Positions 12,655-57,520 of a stretch of DNA of 64,000 nt are shown here, piece by piece. Positions within the stretch are counted from its first letter, which is position 1. Every line of letters begins with the position of its first letter. The notes under the pieces were generated by a model that saw only the letters and a program-made list of their open reading frames with translations, was not told the DNA's origin and did no database searches. The position numbers and the translations under genes were made by a program. This DNA comes from Aphrophora alni (taxonomy: Eukaryota > Arthropoda > Insecta > Hemiptera > Aphrophoridae): contig OY740772.1 in NCBI GenBank assembly GCA_963513935.1, positions 13,424,098-13,488,097 of the forward strand. The letters run 5' to 3'.

Positions 12655-13748
12655 CTGCCCACCTAAGCAAAAGTGCCGTAAGTCCAAAAATTGGATTTTG
12701 CGAAAACATTGTTTAAAGTTTACCACATTGCTGTATTATTTCATATGACACTAATATATTTTTTTTTTACTCAGTTGTTGGATGCATTTATGTAAAACAC
12801 ATGTGGGATGTTTTACTGTATGTCCTTAATGTTTAATAGGTTAAAAAAATAGAAATAAAAAAAATACCGTACATACGGCACTTTTGCTTAGTTAATGTGT
12901 TCAATAATTGTTTTTTAAGTGCCGTTTGTATTCATATCAAACACTAGTATATGGTTTTCTGGTACCACTGGCAAAATAACAGTATCTGATAATGTTTCAT
13001 TTGCAACATTGTCTCCTGCCAATATTTGGCATACACTGAAACTTGACGGTCCAGGTTCTTCATTAGACTTTGTTTTTAATAAATCACTACATATATTATT
13101 ATCATCTTTAGGTAGAACTGTTAGCGATTTACCATCTTGTTCATCTGAACCCGTCTTGGTGCTTTCAAGAGCTAAGTTAAATATAAGTTTTGAACGAGCT
13201 GACACAGTTTTACACTTTAGATTACTCATGTTCCATAAAAAAACCAAAATACGTTAACTTTAAATACCTTAAATGTCCACTAAACAAACAAATATCAACT
13301 GTAAATATATTTTCTCTTCATACTTAACATGCACAGTAACTCAAAATAAACTGATTTGCAACCAAACATAACCTTGAAAATTCACTGACAACAAATAAAC
13401 AGTGCAGTATGTTCACCAGCTGTTAAACATCTACTAAGCAAGACTGCAGTATGTACACCAACTGCTAAGCAAAACTGCCGTAAGTACAGAGGTCTAAGCA
13501 TAAACGCAGTAACTCCAACGGAGTTACTGCACTTTTGATTAGAATTGTGTACTTGCGGCAGTCTTGCTTAGAAACATGGTACTTTATACTGGACATACTG
13601 CAATAGAAACCCTAATATCTCATTATGTGTTGGAGATACGTCAATTTTGACTAGTCCATTGGATTCCCCGTGGTCTAAAATGTAGGAAACCATATCTAAC
13701 TCAAAATTGACATTTTTGGACTTACGGCACTTTTGCTTAGGTGGGCAG
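12655..13748. mobile_element. 1.1-kb TIR element of unassigned class
   Basis: Perfect inverted ends of 37 bp begin CTGCCCACCTAAGCAAAAGT and are flanked by TA (or TATA) on both sides. The sub-end motif (CTAAGCAAAA-T/C-TGCCGTAAGT and variants) recurs at about 12874, 13463 and 13492 and, inverted or diverged, near 13515 and 13550, like a set of binding sites for a transposase. A frame on - starting with ATG near 13229 (MSNLKCKTVSARSKLIF...) could be the remaining N-terminus of a transposase, but I do not recognise it. Loss of the catalytic part would make this non-autonomous. Confidence 0.75.
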
Positions 13749-14077
13749 TATAGATCTCAGCTGTAATCCAGGTTTAAAAAACTTACAGCTGATTTTAGTA
13801 GTAGATGTTTTCACTCTGAACTTCATAACTTAACCTATAACAATAGATATTATTATTTAAAAATTAGTTAATTTTTAGTGGATGTTAAGAAAATACGTGT
13901 TCTAGTATTACAACTCTACTTTTATGAATGTTCAAGAAATTTACAATTTGTCAAATATTTATTATGAGACCGTGGTGGTAATTTTTTAAATTAGGCACAG
14001 TGTAAAATGCTTGCCAAACTTAGTGATTGTATCTGCTAAAGACCTGCTGTGATAAATTAAATCAAGCTACTTCCAAA

Positions 14078-15799
14078 ATGCTACATTGTAACTCTTGTTT
14101 CAATATGCTCATCAGGTTAAAATATTGTAACTCGAATCTTATTTTTAAAAACTCAAAGAAACAAGTGTTAAGGTTAGTTCGTTCATTACATATTACTCAT
14201 TTGAAGGATTCATTTTATAGTCACAAAGTGAATAATTCCTTAGAATTTGACACTGAAAAAGAACCAATTCTAAATTTTGCAAACATGATGGACTTTCGAC
14301 GTAAACAAGCAATGAAAAGTGTTGTAGTGCAAATAAAATCAGATTCAAAATTTTCACAATTTAATGACTTTTGCTCTAAACTCGGCAACATAAACAATAT
14401 CTACAGTTATGTTCTCCCAGATTCTAAATTGTGTTTTAGTTTAGTTGAATTTAGGAATAATGAAGTACTTTCAGAAATTCAACTTAGTTGTAAACAATCT
14501 AATTTTGAATTAGTTGGCCGACCCTATTTCTCGCCTTTTCTTTTATTTCACCACACTCCTGAATATGTTAAAAATGTATTAAATAAAAGCAAAAATAGTA
14601 GTGTCATTGTTAAGGATTTTGGAGTATTACCTAGTGAACAAGAAATTGCCAAAAATTTGACAGAAATGGAAACAGTGTCCGATCAGATTCTAAAATTATA
14701 TGAATTGACCAAGGTAAATGATTTAGGCATTCGTTTAAGATTCCTCACTGCTTGCCAAATTGAATCTGCTTTGTCTGGAATATTCCCTGGTTCTCAGTGC
14801 CTTCTCTTTGGATCTTCAGTTAATGGTTGTGGGCGCCTTAATTCTGATTTGGACTTAGTTTTAAATTTCAATGATGACTTCAAGATGTCAACTTCTAATG
14901 GTCATCTGGTGTTTCAAGCAAAAAAAAAGTTTATAAACGAAAGAGCAAGATTACAGAAACATATGGAAATATTAGCAGATTTTATTCATAATTTTCTACC
15001 TGGTTGCTATAATGTTATACGTATACTCCAAGCAAGAGTTCCAATAATTAAATATAAGCATGAATATACAGGAATTGATTGTGATCTATCTTTAACAAAT
15101 AACAATGCAGTTACTATGTCAAAGCTATTATACACGTTAAGCAGTGTTGATTGGCGAGTTAGACCATTACTATTGACAGTCAAACATTGGGCAGAAAAAG
15201 TCAATGTAACAAATCCTTTTCCTGGGCATTGGGTATCAAACTTTTCCCTTAGTTTACTTGTTTTATTTTACTTACAGCAGATAAAAATTATTCCAAATAT
15301 TGATCATATTGTTCTTTTGAAAAGAGTCAATGACCAAGAATTTGATAGTGAAGTGACTTCTACATTCTTAAATGATGTTATACAAACTTTTATAGATAAA
15401 AATCAAGAAAAAACATCACTCTCAGAGATATTTTATGGATTCTTTGAGTATTATTTAGAATTTGATTTTGATTCAAATGGAATATCTTTAAATTCTGGAC
15501 AAATACTAAGGAAACGAAGTACAGATGAAGCAATGTACATAGTTAATCCTTTGGACCAACAATTAAATGTTAGTAAAAATGTAAGTTTACAAGAAATTAA
15601 CAATCTAAAAATAAAATTAACTGAAGCAATTAATCTACTTTCAAGTCAGTTGAAACGAGGAAAAGATGATTCCAGTGAATGGGGGATAATCCCATTAATT
15701 AAGGGCTCCACATTGCAGAAAAAAACATTTAATTTTTTTAGCTCAAAAACACAAGTGAAACGTTTAGTTAATGTAAGTGAATTGTTTAGTGATAGTTGA
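14078..15799 (+). CDS. MTPAP: Mitochondrial poly(A) RNA polymerase
   Basis: Adds poly(A) tails to mitochondrial mRNAs in the matrix. The 573-residue product is close to the 582 of the human enzyme. Residues 1-43 are rich in Lys, Arg, Ser and Asn and lack acidic residues, as expected for a mitochondrial import signal. The nucleotidyltransferase motif FGSSVNGCGRLNSDLDL has GSS at about 245-247 and catalytic Asp 257 and 259; the third Asp is in GIDCDLS, about 336. The PAP-associated part follows (RPLLLTVKHWAE and PGHWVSNFSLSLL, about 363-395). The open frame extends 51 bases upstream to a TTG, but the first ATG (14078) is taken as the start because translation begins there in nuclear genes. There are no introns. 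An AATAAA lies at 15819, 20 bases past the stop. No frameshift is seen, so a retrocopy is possible but would have to be intact. Confidence 0.95.
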   Translation: MLHCNSCFNMLIRLKYCNSNLIFKNSKKQVLRLVRSLHITHLKDSFYSHKVNNSLEFDTEKEPILNFANMMDFRRKQAMKSVVVQIKSDSKFSQFNDFCSKLGNINNIYSYVLPDSKLCFSLVEFRNNEVLSEIQLSCKQSNFELVGRPYFSPFLLFHHTPEYVKNVLNKSKNSSVIVKDFGVLPSEQEIAKNLTEMETVSDQILKLYELTKVNDLGIRLRFLTACQIESALSGIFPGSQCLLFGSSVNGCGRLNSDLDLVLNFNDDFKMSTSNGHLVFQAKKKFINERARLQKHMEILADFIHNFLPGCYNVIRILQARVPIIKYKHEYTGIDCDLSLTNNNAVTMSKLLYTLSSVDWRVRPLLLTVKHWAEKVNVTNPFPGHWVSNFSLSLLVLFYLQQIKIIPNIDHIVLLKRVNDQEFDSEVTSTFLNDVIQTFIDKNQEKTSLSEIFYGFFEYYLEFDFDSNGISLNSGQILRKRSTDEAMYIVNPLDQQLNVSKNVSLQEINNLKIKLTEAINLLSSQLKRGKDDSSEWGIIPLIKGSTLQKKTFNFFSSKTQVKRLVNVSELFSDS

Positions 15800-15818
15800 A
15801 GGGTGCTATCATACTTTG

Positions 15819-15824
15819 AATAAA
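15819..15824 (+). terminator. Poly(A) signal of MTPAP
   Basis: An exact AATAAA starts 20 bases after the MTPAP stop codon. This gives a very short 3' untranslated region if it is used. Confidence 0.7.
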
Positions 15825-15829
15825 TATTG

Positions 15830-18002
15830 AATCAAATTATGTTATTGTATAATTTTTTTCAAATATTATATATAGCAAACAATAAATAGACTTTTGTTTT
15901 TAGATTAGGCCTACTTTTGTAACAAACCTATAAACAAAACACCTATATTTAGCCCTTTCTTTTCTAGGATGAGTTTTTAACATAGCCCTAGACCAAGTTG
16001 CATTTTTCATATACTAGGAAATCATTTGTGTTTGATAACAGGTGTTAATTCATATGATTATAAACATTATGTATTATTTTTTTGTATGCAAATTATAGTA
16101 AATATCCGATTAATGGTGTAAGCAAACAGTTGCACCAAATTTATTATAATTACAAGTAAAATGTAGTTTAGTGATGACTAATAGTTCAAAAGTTATTGTT
16201 GTCACACAACACGAATAATTTTTTACAAATAAAATAAGTTTCGAAGAATTAGTTTTGCCTTTCTCAATAGAAAATACTTGATTCTTACTATAAAAATACT
16301 ACTAAAAACCATAAAACATTGACGTGGTCTAAAGATAATAATTACATCGTAACTGAATCACATAATGCTATGGTTATGGGACTTAAGCAACATGATGAGG
16401 ACATTTTTTAATTTTGAGAAATGTCATATTATTTCACCCCAGCTTATCATACTACCTTTTAATTAAATACTACATAGAATTTGTTCAGCATAATAAATAA
16501 GAACCAGATGAATTTCAATTAACGATCATACTAAACTAATCATACGATGATTTAAACTTTGAAATAAAGAAACATCTGTGTAATTCACAGATCATAAGTA
16601 GGACAAAAAAGTAAGTACAGTCTTATAAACAACTAGTAGTTTCCATTTAAGTATTTTAACAGCTTGAATAACTACATTTATTTGATTATTTCATCAAATC
16701 ACTGCAATATCTACATTCATCACAAAGATCACCTACATCGAAATATGGATTGTTAATATCAAATGAACATGTGCAATTTAAAAATAATGTTGAGGTCTGA
16801 AGTTCATATTGGGATCAAAAATTTGAAACTGTTGGTATACGTCATACAGCAACCTTCAATTTTTGTAATTGGCTTTTACTATTCAGCCAGTGAATGTTCG
16901 ATGGTTTCCACATGGTCTTCCTGTGGCTGGTATTTTGTTTTATACTTTGTATAACTTAGGATATTTAAGCTTCTTCACAATTGTCACACGCTAACAATAA
17001 GCAATATAAACTGTTAACTTTTGGGAGATCTAAGCAATAAATCATAAATAAAGTAAGCGTTATTCAGTATGTAGAGTTAAGTCGCAGTATGTAGTTATCA
17101 AAAAATGAAAAATCTAAGATAAAAAATTCAGACCCAATTGTTACACACAAACAATAAGCCATATAAAATATTTAGTTTTTCGAAATGTAATCAATCAAAA
17201 GTTAACTTTGAAATAATTTAAAACAACTGTTAGAAATTCTCAAACAAAACAACAAAATAGTCTAAAACGTATTTGAGAATTTATAACAGCTGTTTCAATT
17301 ATTTTTGTTGTAAAATATGTTATTTAAATGATAAATTTATTACAAAATAAATGTTTCCCCAAGGAAAATTAATAATTTACTGCAATTTTGCATGTAACAC
17401 TATATTTAATTTAACACCTCAATAATTAAAATCAACCCTATAGAATTAGTGCAAAATTCCTTAGTGAATTAAATATAAGAAATCCATATAATATTTTCAA
17501 GAGGCAAGCATGGTAATAACTTGACACTTTATTTATTTCCCGTAGCCTTGCAAACAACTATTTATTAACTAATTTGGTTGTTCGCTTATTAAGGGCTCTA
17601 TGGAAAAAGATACAACACTGCTTGAAAACAGATTTCTCTACCTCTCATCTAATTCCTCTATTTCACCCCCTTGTTTAAAGACGAAAAACCTCTCGATCAT
17701 CAATGTCTTATAATATAAAAGACCACTAGCCGTCGAATACCAACAGTGATAGGGTCGGAAAAGAAAAATAGTTGGTCAAGAGAGAGGCTAACAACATATT
17801 ACATGAAAAATGAATAGATCCAGGTAGAACCCTTTGGGATTGTGTGGTGAGTACTTGAGAGCTGTATCCTTACGCAGTATGAGAGGAACTGTATTGCAAT
17901 CACACTATTCAAAATTTAGTCTTGGCAATTGTACTCTGAGAATTATGCCACAATAGACTTTTAGAATAGGTTACTTGTTATTTTAAAGTGTTACTATATA
18001 TC
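15830..18002. other. Intergenic DNA between MTPAP and LSG1
   Basis: No exon was recognised. The only structure noted is the inverted repeat at 17209-17305. The two genes converge here. Confidence 0.4.
17209..17305. repeat. Hairpin-forming inverted repeat
   Basis: Left arm 17209-17243 (GAAATAATTTAAAACAACTG then TTAGAAATTCTCAAA) and right arm 17271-17305 are inverse copies with about five mismatches across 33-35 positions, around a loop of 27 bases. A transcript would fold into a precursor-like stem. It could equally be a tiny MITE. Confidence 0.55.
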
Positions 18003-18690
18003 CGTTCTGCGGTCCGCCAAGTCCAAAAATGTGGTTTTTGAAATGATGTCATTTGGAGGGCATCACATATAATAGACAGATTTTAATCAAATTTGGTATT
18101 TGAACATGTGTTGACCATATCTCTAGATATTTTTTTGATAACTCAAAGTTTTGGAGGTAGCTGCCATAAGAAAAAATCCAAAGTTACGATTTCCTCAAAA
18201 TCAGCTAAAATGATTTTGACCTCTAAGAAACCACAAAAAACGTATTGGTCACCATTTCTCCAAAAATTGCCAGTTTATAAATTATCGCTAAAAAGTAGGT
18301 CATGAGGCTGTTACATCATTTCTCAAAATCGACTTTACCATTTTAATTCAAATTTCAATGAAATGTGAAGATTAATGATCCAAAAACATTTGGAAAATTG
18401 TAAGTAAAAGTATATTATGGTTCAGGAATAATTGGCAAAAAATAAAATGAGCCTTGATCACCATAATTAAAAGCTTGATTTTAATTAAATTTGATTTAGG
18501 GTGAGGATGTGTTTATGGCATGACCCTTATTTAAATATATAATATTTTTATAAAAATGGCATTCAAAATTCGTTTTCATTTTATGATTGACAACTACCGA
18601 ACTGGCATTTTTGGTGGCAATTAGTTTTGGTTCGTTTTCATTTACTTTTGGGGTAAGGAAATTATCTGGTCTTAGGTGAAGGACTGTGGG
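18003..18690 (+). repeat. Interspersed repeat family X, long copy
   Basis: Shares a series of blocks, in the same order, with 25095-25930, 45180-45690, 38840-39180 and 59520-59805. The clearest are GTGAAGATTAATGATCC, GGTTCAGGAATAATTGGC, AATGAGCCTTGATCACCAT, GAGGATGTGTTTATGGCA and ACTGGCATTTTTGGTG. No conserved frame is visible. It ends about 110 bp from the LSG1 stop codon on the opposite strand. Confidence 0.65.
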
Positions 18691-18752
18691 AGCAAAACCA
18701 GGTTTACAATTGACAAAACAGTTTTTTTTACATCCATAAAACTAACCAATAT

Positions 18753-18758
18753 TTTATT
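18753..18758 (-). terminator. Poly(A) signal of LSG1
   Basis: AATAAA on the minus strand, about 45 bases beyond the LSG1 stop codon. Confidence 0.6.
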
Positions 18759-18802
18759 TATAAATATATATATAGAAAAGACCATGGTGTCCAATACCGC
18801 CT

Positions 18803-52625
<33,823 letters not shown>

Positions 52626-52790
52626 TGTGAATTTTAAAAATATAACTTATTTGGTCATACAACGTGCACAAACTAACCTACAAAAAGTACACAAGTCAAG
52701 AACCACTAATAGTGGAAACACTGGTGGAAACTCCTATTAGAATAATACAGTATGTCACTCATGCTCATATAAATTGTAAATCAGCTGAAG

Positions 52791-52798
52791 TGACGTCA
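52791..52798. promoter_or_regulatory. CRE-type palindrome upstream of LSG1
   Basis: An exact TGACGTCA lies about 165 bases upstream of the LSG1 start codon, a usual distance for a housekeeping promoter. CREB/ATF-type factors bind this sequence in animals. The transcription start itself is not visible. Confidence 0.45.
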
Positions 52799-52809
52799 CA
52801 CAGATTTTT

Positions 52810-53960
52810 ACTGTAAATTTCAAACACCGTAGAGTAATTCAGCTGTTCTGTGTCTAAATTCCTACAATTTCTGTTTGGGCATTTAGCTACCATACCGGTA
52901 GGTTTGTAATTTTATCTGTGGCTGCATCTAAGTTCCAAAATTAATTCAAATTAAGTTTGTTTGCGGCAAGACTTTAAGATGAAATGATAATATAATTCGT
53001 ATACCTAGTTTTAAAAATGTAATGCTAGACTTGTCGTTAGTAAAAAGAGTGTTCTTTTTGGGGCAGTTGCACAAAAAGATTATTTTTGTTTGGTTTCAAT
53101 TTTTAGCCATTGAGCTCGAAGAGAAAATGGTGATTTTGAAATTCATCACATAAATATTTATTTTCCATACTGATGACAGTACATCATTAGTCCAGGTAGT
53201 GTTTATTTGCAACTTATTGTAGTCAGTTATTAGTTATTATAAAATTGCCCAATTTGTGGTCTAACATTGTGACATTTTAAATGGTTATCATATAATCTGT
53301 TACCTTAATTAGCACTTGTTATTAGCACACAACTGTTATTTAATGATATGGCTAGGGAGACCCCAATAAAATAAATGCATGCAGGTAGCATAAACATCCA
53401 ACTATGCAATTTCAGAAAGAACAACATTAGGCCTTAGTTTCATTTAGAAGTCTCATTTCCTAATGTCATTACTTAAAAATATAGGTTTATGATGTTCATT
53501 TGCTAACTGATAATATCTTACACTTCAATGAAAAAATGACAATGGGAGAGTTCTGCAGCAAATAGGTATCAAAAATATTGTTGACAAAATGGTAAATATG
53601 TAGTGTTCCTGTCATTGATATTTACTAGTTAAATGTAGGCAATTCGTGTTCTTCCTACCTCCTTTTGCAACAATTATATCAGCCATTTCACTTTTGAATT
53701 ACCAAAATCCATTATTTCTGTCGAAAACAAGCTATTTAGGCCTAAAATGACAATTTGCGGGCCTTTTGAGGTTAGGTAGGTTTTTTACGTTTATTATGTC
53801 TCATCCCTCAATGTTTATGTTCAACCATGAAAATAGGTATGTTTAAAGAACTGTGAAACTAATGTCAATCATATACCTAACCCTACCTAGTTTAAGAGCG
53901 ACACTTGTAGGAAGGTCAATATATATATAGGCCTACTTACCCTATCAGACCTAGTTCTCA
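52810..53960. other. Intergenic DNA upstream of LSG1
   Basis: No gene was recognised. The part from about 53640 has T-rich and AGGCCTA-rich patches like those in family Y, but no clear arms. Confidence 0.3.
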
Positions 53961-53971
53961 TAATTTTTAAA

Positions 53972-54247
53972 GGTAATTGTATACGTAACGGCAATTTGTA
54001 ATTTTCGGATTTTTTTTATTGTCTACTACATACATAGCCTACTTCTTAAGAATAAATAATGTTTTCATCGCGGTGGTCACTTTTTTTTCACTAAAATTAC
54101 AATTTACAACGACGGTTTTATAGGTTATACATAATTGCAAATGTTCACATTCATGTCTCATACGTTACTTGAAATATATATAGCCATCTAGCCAAACTTT
54201 TCGTAAGATATATCGCCCTACATATTATAGTAAGCAAATTATTAGCG

Positions 54248-54330
<83 letters not shown>

Positions 54331-54594
54331 CCACCTGGCCAAACCTGTCGTGGCATATAAATAGTGATCTATCGTAGTCATTGTGTAATGCGCATGCGTC
54401 AAACCATATGTTATTCTCATTAATATCATGTCTTGCTGTTATATGTAACCTATAAAAAACGTCGATTGTAAATTGTAATTTTTCAGTGAACCACCACAAT
54501 GAAAATATTATTTATTCTTAAGAAGTAACTGTATGTAGTAGACGATTTTTAAAAAACCTGAAAATTACAAGTTATCTTTATGTAAACAATTACC
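53972..54594. mobile_element. Palindromic MITE with 7-of-8-bp target duplication
   Basis: Left end GGTAATTGTATACGTAACGG, right end the inverse of GGTAATTGTTTACATAAAGA. Flanks are TTTTTAAA and TTCTTAAA. Arms of 170-230 bp pair along their length, and the centre holds a long TA run (54249-54309) next to a GA run. An 8-bp duplication suggests a hAT-type origin. Confidence 0.65.
54249..54329. repeat. TA then GA microsatellite
   Basis: About 30 TA units followed by about ten GA units, at the centre of the palindromic element. Confidence 0.95.
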
Positions 54595-54830
54595 TTCTTA
54601 AATCATAGAAACATAGCAATATGAACTTGTGAAATTGATTGTAGTGCGCATGCACCCTACGAGTGATTTTAATATGCGTAATCTATGAAACCTAGATGCA
54701 TAGTGCGTTTGCGTAGTTTTGAATATCAAGAAATGCATGATTTTGAAGTAAAATAAGGTATTGTGTAATATAAAAATTTACGACGTAATAAAGGATGGTG
54801 TAATTGTTATAACAGAAGATATTTAGAACA

Positions 54831-55066
54831 TAGGAAATTGTTTACATAAAGGTAACTGCTAATTTTGGGATTTTTTTTTATCGTCTACTACATACCTTAC
54901 TTCTTAATAAATAATGTTTTCATTGCGGAGGTCACTTTTTTCACTGAACAATTACAATTTACAATCGACGGGTTTATACGTTACACATAAATGGCAAGAC
55001 ATATAATAGAAATGAGAACAGTGTATGGTTTGATGCATGCGGATTACACAATGACTAAGCTCTAGG
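54831..55066 (+). mobile_element. Half copy of the 53972 MITE
   Basis: Starts GGAAATTGTTTACATAAAGG and follows one arm of the element at 53972-54594 through TCGTCTACTACATACC, GAGGTCACTTTTTTCACTG and CACAATGACTA. The opposite arm is absent. Confidence 0.65.
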
Positions 55067-55435
55067 TACACTTTTCAATTTCATAGAATGGTGAAATAGC
55101 CTTAACTGAAAAACAATCCTTTATCCCATTTCTGGTGACCCAATTCATTGGAAGCATTAATTCATGAAAGCATTGTTATTATCAAGTTTTAAGAAAAATC
55201 TCAGAGAGCAAGTTTAGTTGGAGCATCTTTGTCCATTCCTTTAAACTGTCCACTTAGAGATTTTATAAGACTCTATAACCTTTAAAAATATTAATTTTTA
55301 ACAGTTAAATTTTTAATAAAAAATGATTCATAAGGATAATTCTTGCTTGGCTATGTTTCAGTTATGTGTGGGGTTTAAAATAAAATCTAGTTTCAGTAGT
55401 AATTATGTAATCGTCCTTGCTCTAAAATTTAGTTA

Positions 55436-55704
55436 TGAAAATCGTTTACTACTTACCTTATTTTGAAAAAAATGAGATCTAATTAGGTGTCTCAAGACAC
55501 TTTTAAAGTACCAAAATCTATTACTTAAATATGAAAGTACAAGGTTAGAGTTTAATAGGGTACAATTAAATATAAAATTATGAAATCCAGGTGTGGTTAC
55601 TACGAATGCGTATCCAGGTTAGGTTAGGTCCTGCCCAAACCTATTTCTCATAATTCTTCAATCATATAATGTCATAATATTAAGTTGTAGGCCTAATGTG
55701 CATG

Positions 55705-55762
<58 letters not shown>

Positions 55763-56010
55763 TATAGTGACATAAACAGACCTAATAAAACAAGTGATCA
55801 CACATTCACTAATTTGACTAACATAATAATCATAAATATTAACATAGGCATTCATAACCTGAGCTGATTTCGTACTTTTTTATTTCTTATTTTCGACTAA
55901 ACTAATGTATTTTGGTAGGCCTACTTCAAAACTGTCTTGCAACACAGTTTTGCTCTCATTTTAATATGATCTCATTTTTTCAAAACAAGGTAGGTAGTAA
56001 ACAATTTCAA
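55436..56010. mobile_element. Palindromic foldback with TA centre
   Basis: Left end GTTTACTACTTACCTTATTT and right end the inverse of GTTTACTACCTACCTTGTTT. TTCAAAACA / TTTTGAAAAAA and GAGATC blocks also pair. The inner DNA (CATTCACTAA, TTAACATAGGC) is like that of family Y. A TA microsatellite (55710-55756) is near the middle. Confidence 0.6.
55710..55756. repeat. TA microsatellite
   Basis: About 23 TA units in the centre of the foldback. Confidence 0.95.
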
Positions 56011-56014
56011 ATTT

Positions 56015-56740
56015 TCTTAACTAAATTTCAGGGCAAGGTCGATTGCATATAATTACAGTTTCAGTGTTCTCATGCCCACACTTCAAAACTTTCCTGTATA
56101 ATTATTGTTTTACATATAATTTAATCTTAAATTTGTTTAATATAATTTTATAAATTTTGATTTTTAAATGGGTTAAATATAATTTTATAAATTTTATCTT
56201 TACATTAAATTACTTTTCCTTTTATACAATCAATTTGTTATAAAACCCTCCACAAATGTTGACTCTCTTAGGTACCACAAAGCTACCTATTTTTGAAGTC
56301 TACTCTTTTAAAACACAAATATTTGTAAATTTTGAAATATTATTTTTCGGTAATACCGATAAAAAACTGTAAATGAAATTTATTTTCATTTTAGCTCTAT
56401 ATCGAATCAACAACGTCTCAGCATCCACTAATTCTTCTTTATAACTTATACGTCTAACTAACTATATTTTAACACCATTTCTTAACGTTTTCCTTGTTTC
56501 TATGAGATATTTTGCCTTATTTTTTACTATTTGGTTCTAAGCACTAAAAAAGTATTTGTTTAAAAATATTTTTTCTAACTTTTTGCAAAATTTGCCCTAC
56601 TAACTTACGACATTATTTGGGAAAACTCAGAAATGGTTAAAAACACATTGTTTGATTTGATTGATAAAACAATCTAGAACTAATTTTCTCTTTTGAGAAA
56701 AAAAAGAAGAAAAAAAAACAGAACTAAGTATTATTTAATA
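56015..56740. other. AT-rich DNA, no gene seen
   Basis: No frame or structured element recognised. Confidence 0.3.
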
Positions 56741-56749
56741 TCACTTTTG

Positions 56750-56946
56750 GGTACTTACGTATTAACGCCACCGCAGCAACTTTGCGCATATATATATATG
56801 CATCAATATTTGCTTACTTTGCGATATAATTATATATATAAGGTTTAGCCAGGTAGCTATATATATAATATATACACATAAATACCTGGCCAAACCTTAT
56901 ATATATATGCACAAAGTTGCTGCTGTGGCGTTAATACGTAAGTACC
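56750..56946. mobile_element. hAT-like MITE with exact 8-bp target duplication
   Basis: 197 bp. Ends GGTACTTACGTATTAACGCC and inverse, with pairing that continues through ACCGCAGCAACTTTG. CACTTTTG lies immediately outside both ends (56742-56749 and 56947-56954). The inner part is a second palindrome (AAGGTTTAGCCAGGTA / TACCTGGCCAAACCTT) around TA-rich DNA, so one MITE may have inserted in another. An 8-bp duplication fits the hAT or P group. Confidence 0.8.
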
Positions 56947-57041
56947 CACTTTTGTCTTATTATTAGATTGCTTTAATCCTACAAATGTATATAAATTAAA
57001 AATACATAAAAAAGTCACTGATTCACTATAGTTACCCTTGA

Positions 57042-57068
57042 TGTAAAAAAAAAAAAAAAAAAAAAAAA
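57042..57068. repeat. Poly-A run
   Basis: About 27 consecutive A, between the two related MITEs. Confidence 0.9.
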
Positions 57069-57120
57069 CAAAATTGAATACTAAAAATAAGTTTAACTTA
57101 TTATAATTAAAACAAAAACT

Positions 57121-57520
57121 GGTACTTACGTATTAACGCCACCGCAGCAGAAGTTGCGCTAATGCGCATGCGCCAATAAAGAGCAAACTGGTTTAAGGGA
57201 AGCAGAATTCCATTTTTTTCAGCTTTGAGATTCATATACTTTCATTTTATGATTTGTCGCAAAAATTTTAGGCGTAGATTGGCGGCACTTCACTTTTAAA
57301 GCTCATGTTTATCCATGATCTAATTTCAAATTATTAACTTCAATAAACTTACGAAAGGTTTGGCCAGGTGATTTTATATATATATATATATATATATAAG
57401 GTTTGGCCAGATGTTTATTGGCCAAACCTGTCGTGATATATAATTATATCGCAAAGTAAGCAAATATTGGCGCATGCACATTAGCAACTTCTGCTGCGGT
57501 GGCGTTAATACGTAAGTACC
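57121..57520. mobile_element. Second copy of the same MITE family, longer
   Basis: 400 bp with the same ends as 56750-56946 (GGTACTTACGTATTAACGCC and inverse) and longer pairing (CGCAGCAGAAGTTGCGCTAA on the left). It holds an inner GGTTTGGCCAG palindrome and a TA run at 57376-57398. No matching target duplication was found. Confidence 0.7.

Noticed and set aside
12919..13257. 112-residue plus-strand frame in the 12.6-kb element
   Set aside because: It is the shadow of the minus-strand frame at 13229-12915, whose N-terminus begins with an ATG and reads more like protein; neither matches a known family.
15007..15204. Minus-strand frame inside MTPAP
   Set aside because: It is antisense to a strongly conserved coding region; an ordinary shadow frame.
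16763..16954. Short plus-strand frame between MTPAP and LSG1
   Set aside because: No splice context, domain or base bias; the length is within chance expectation.
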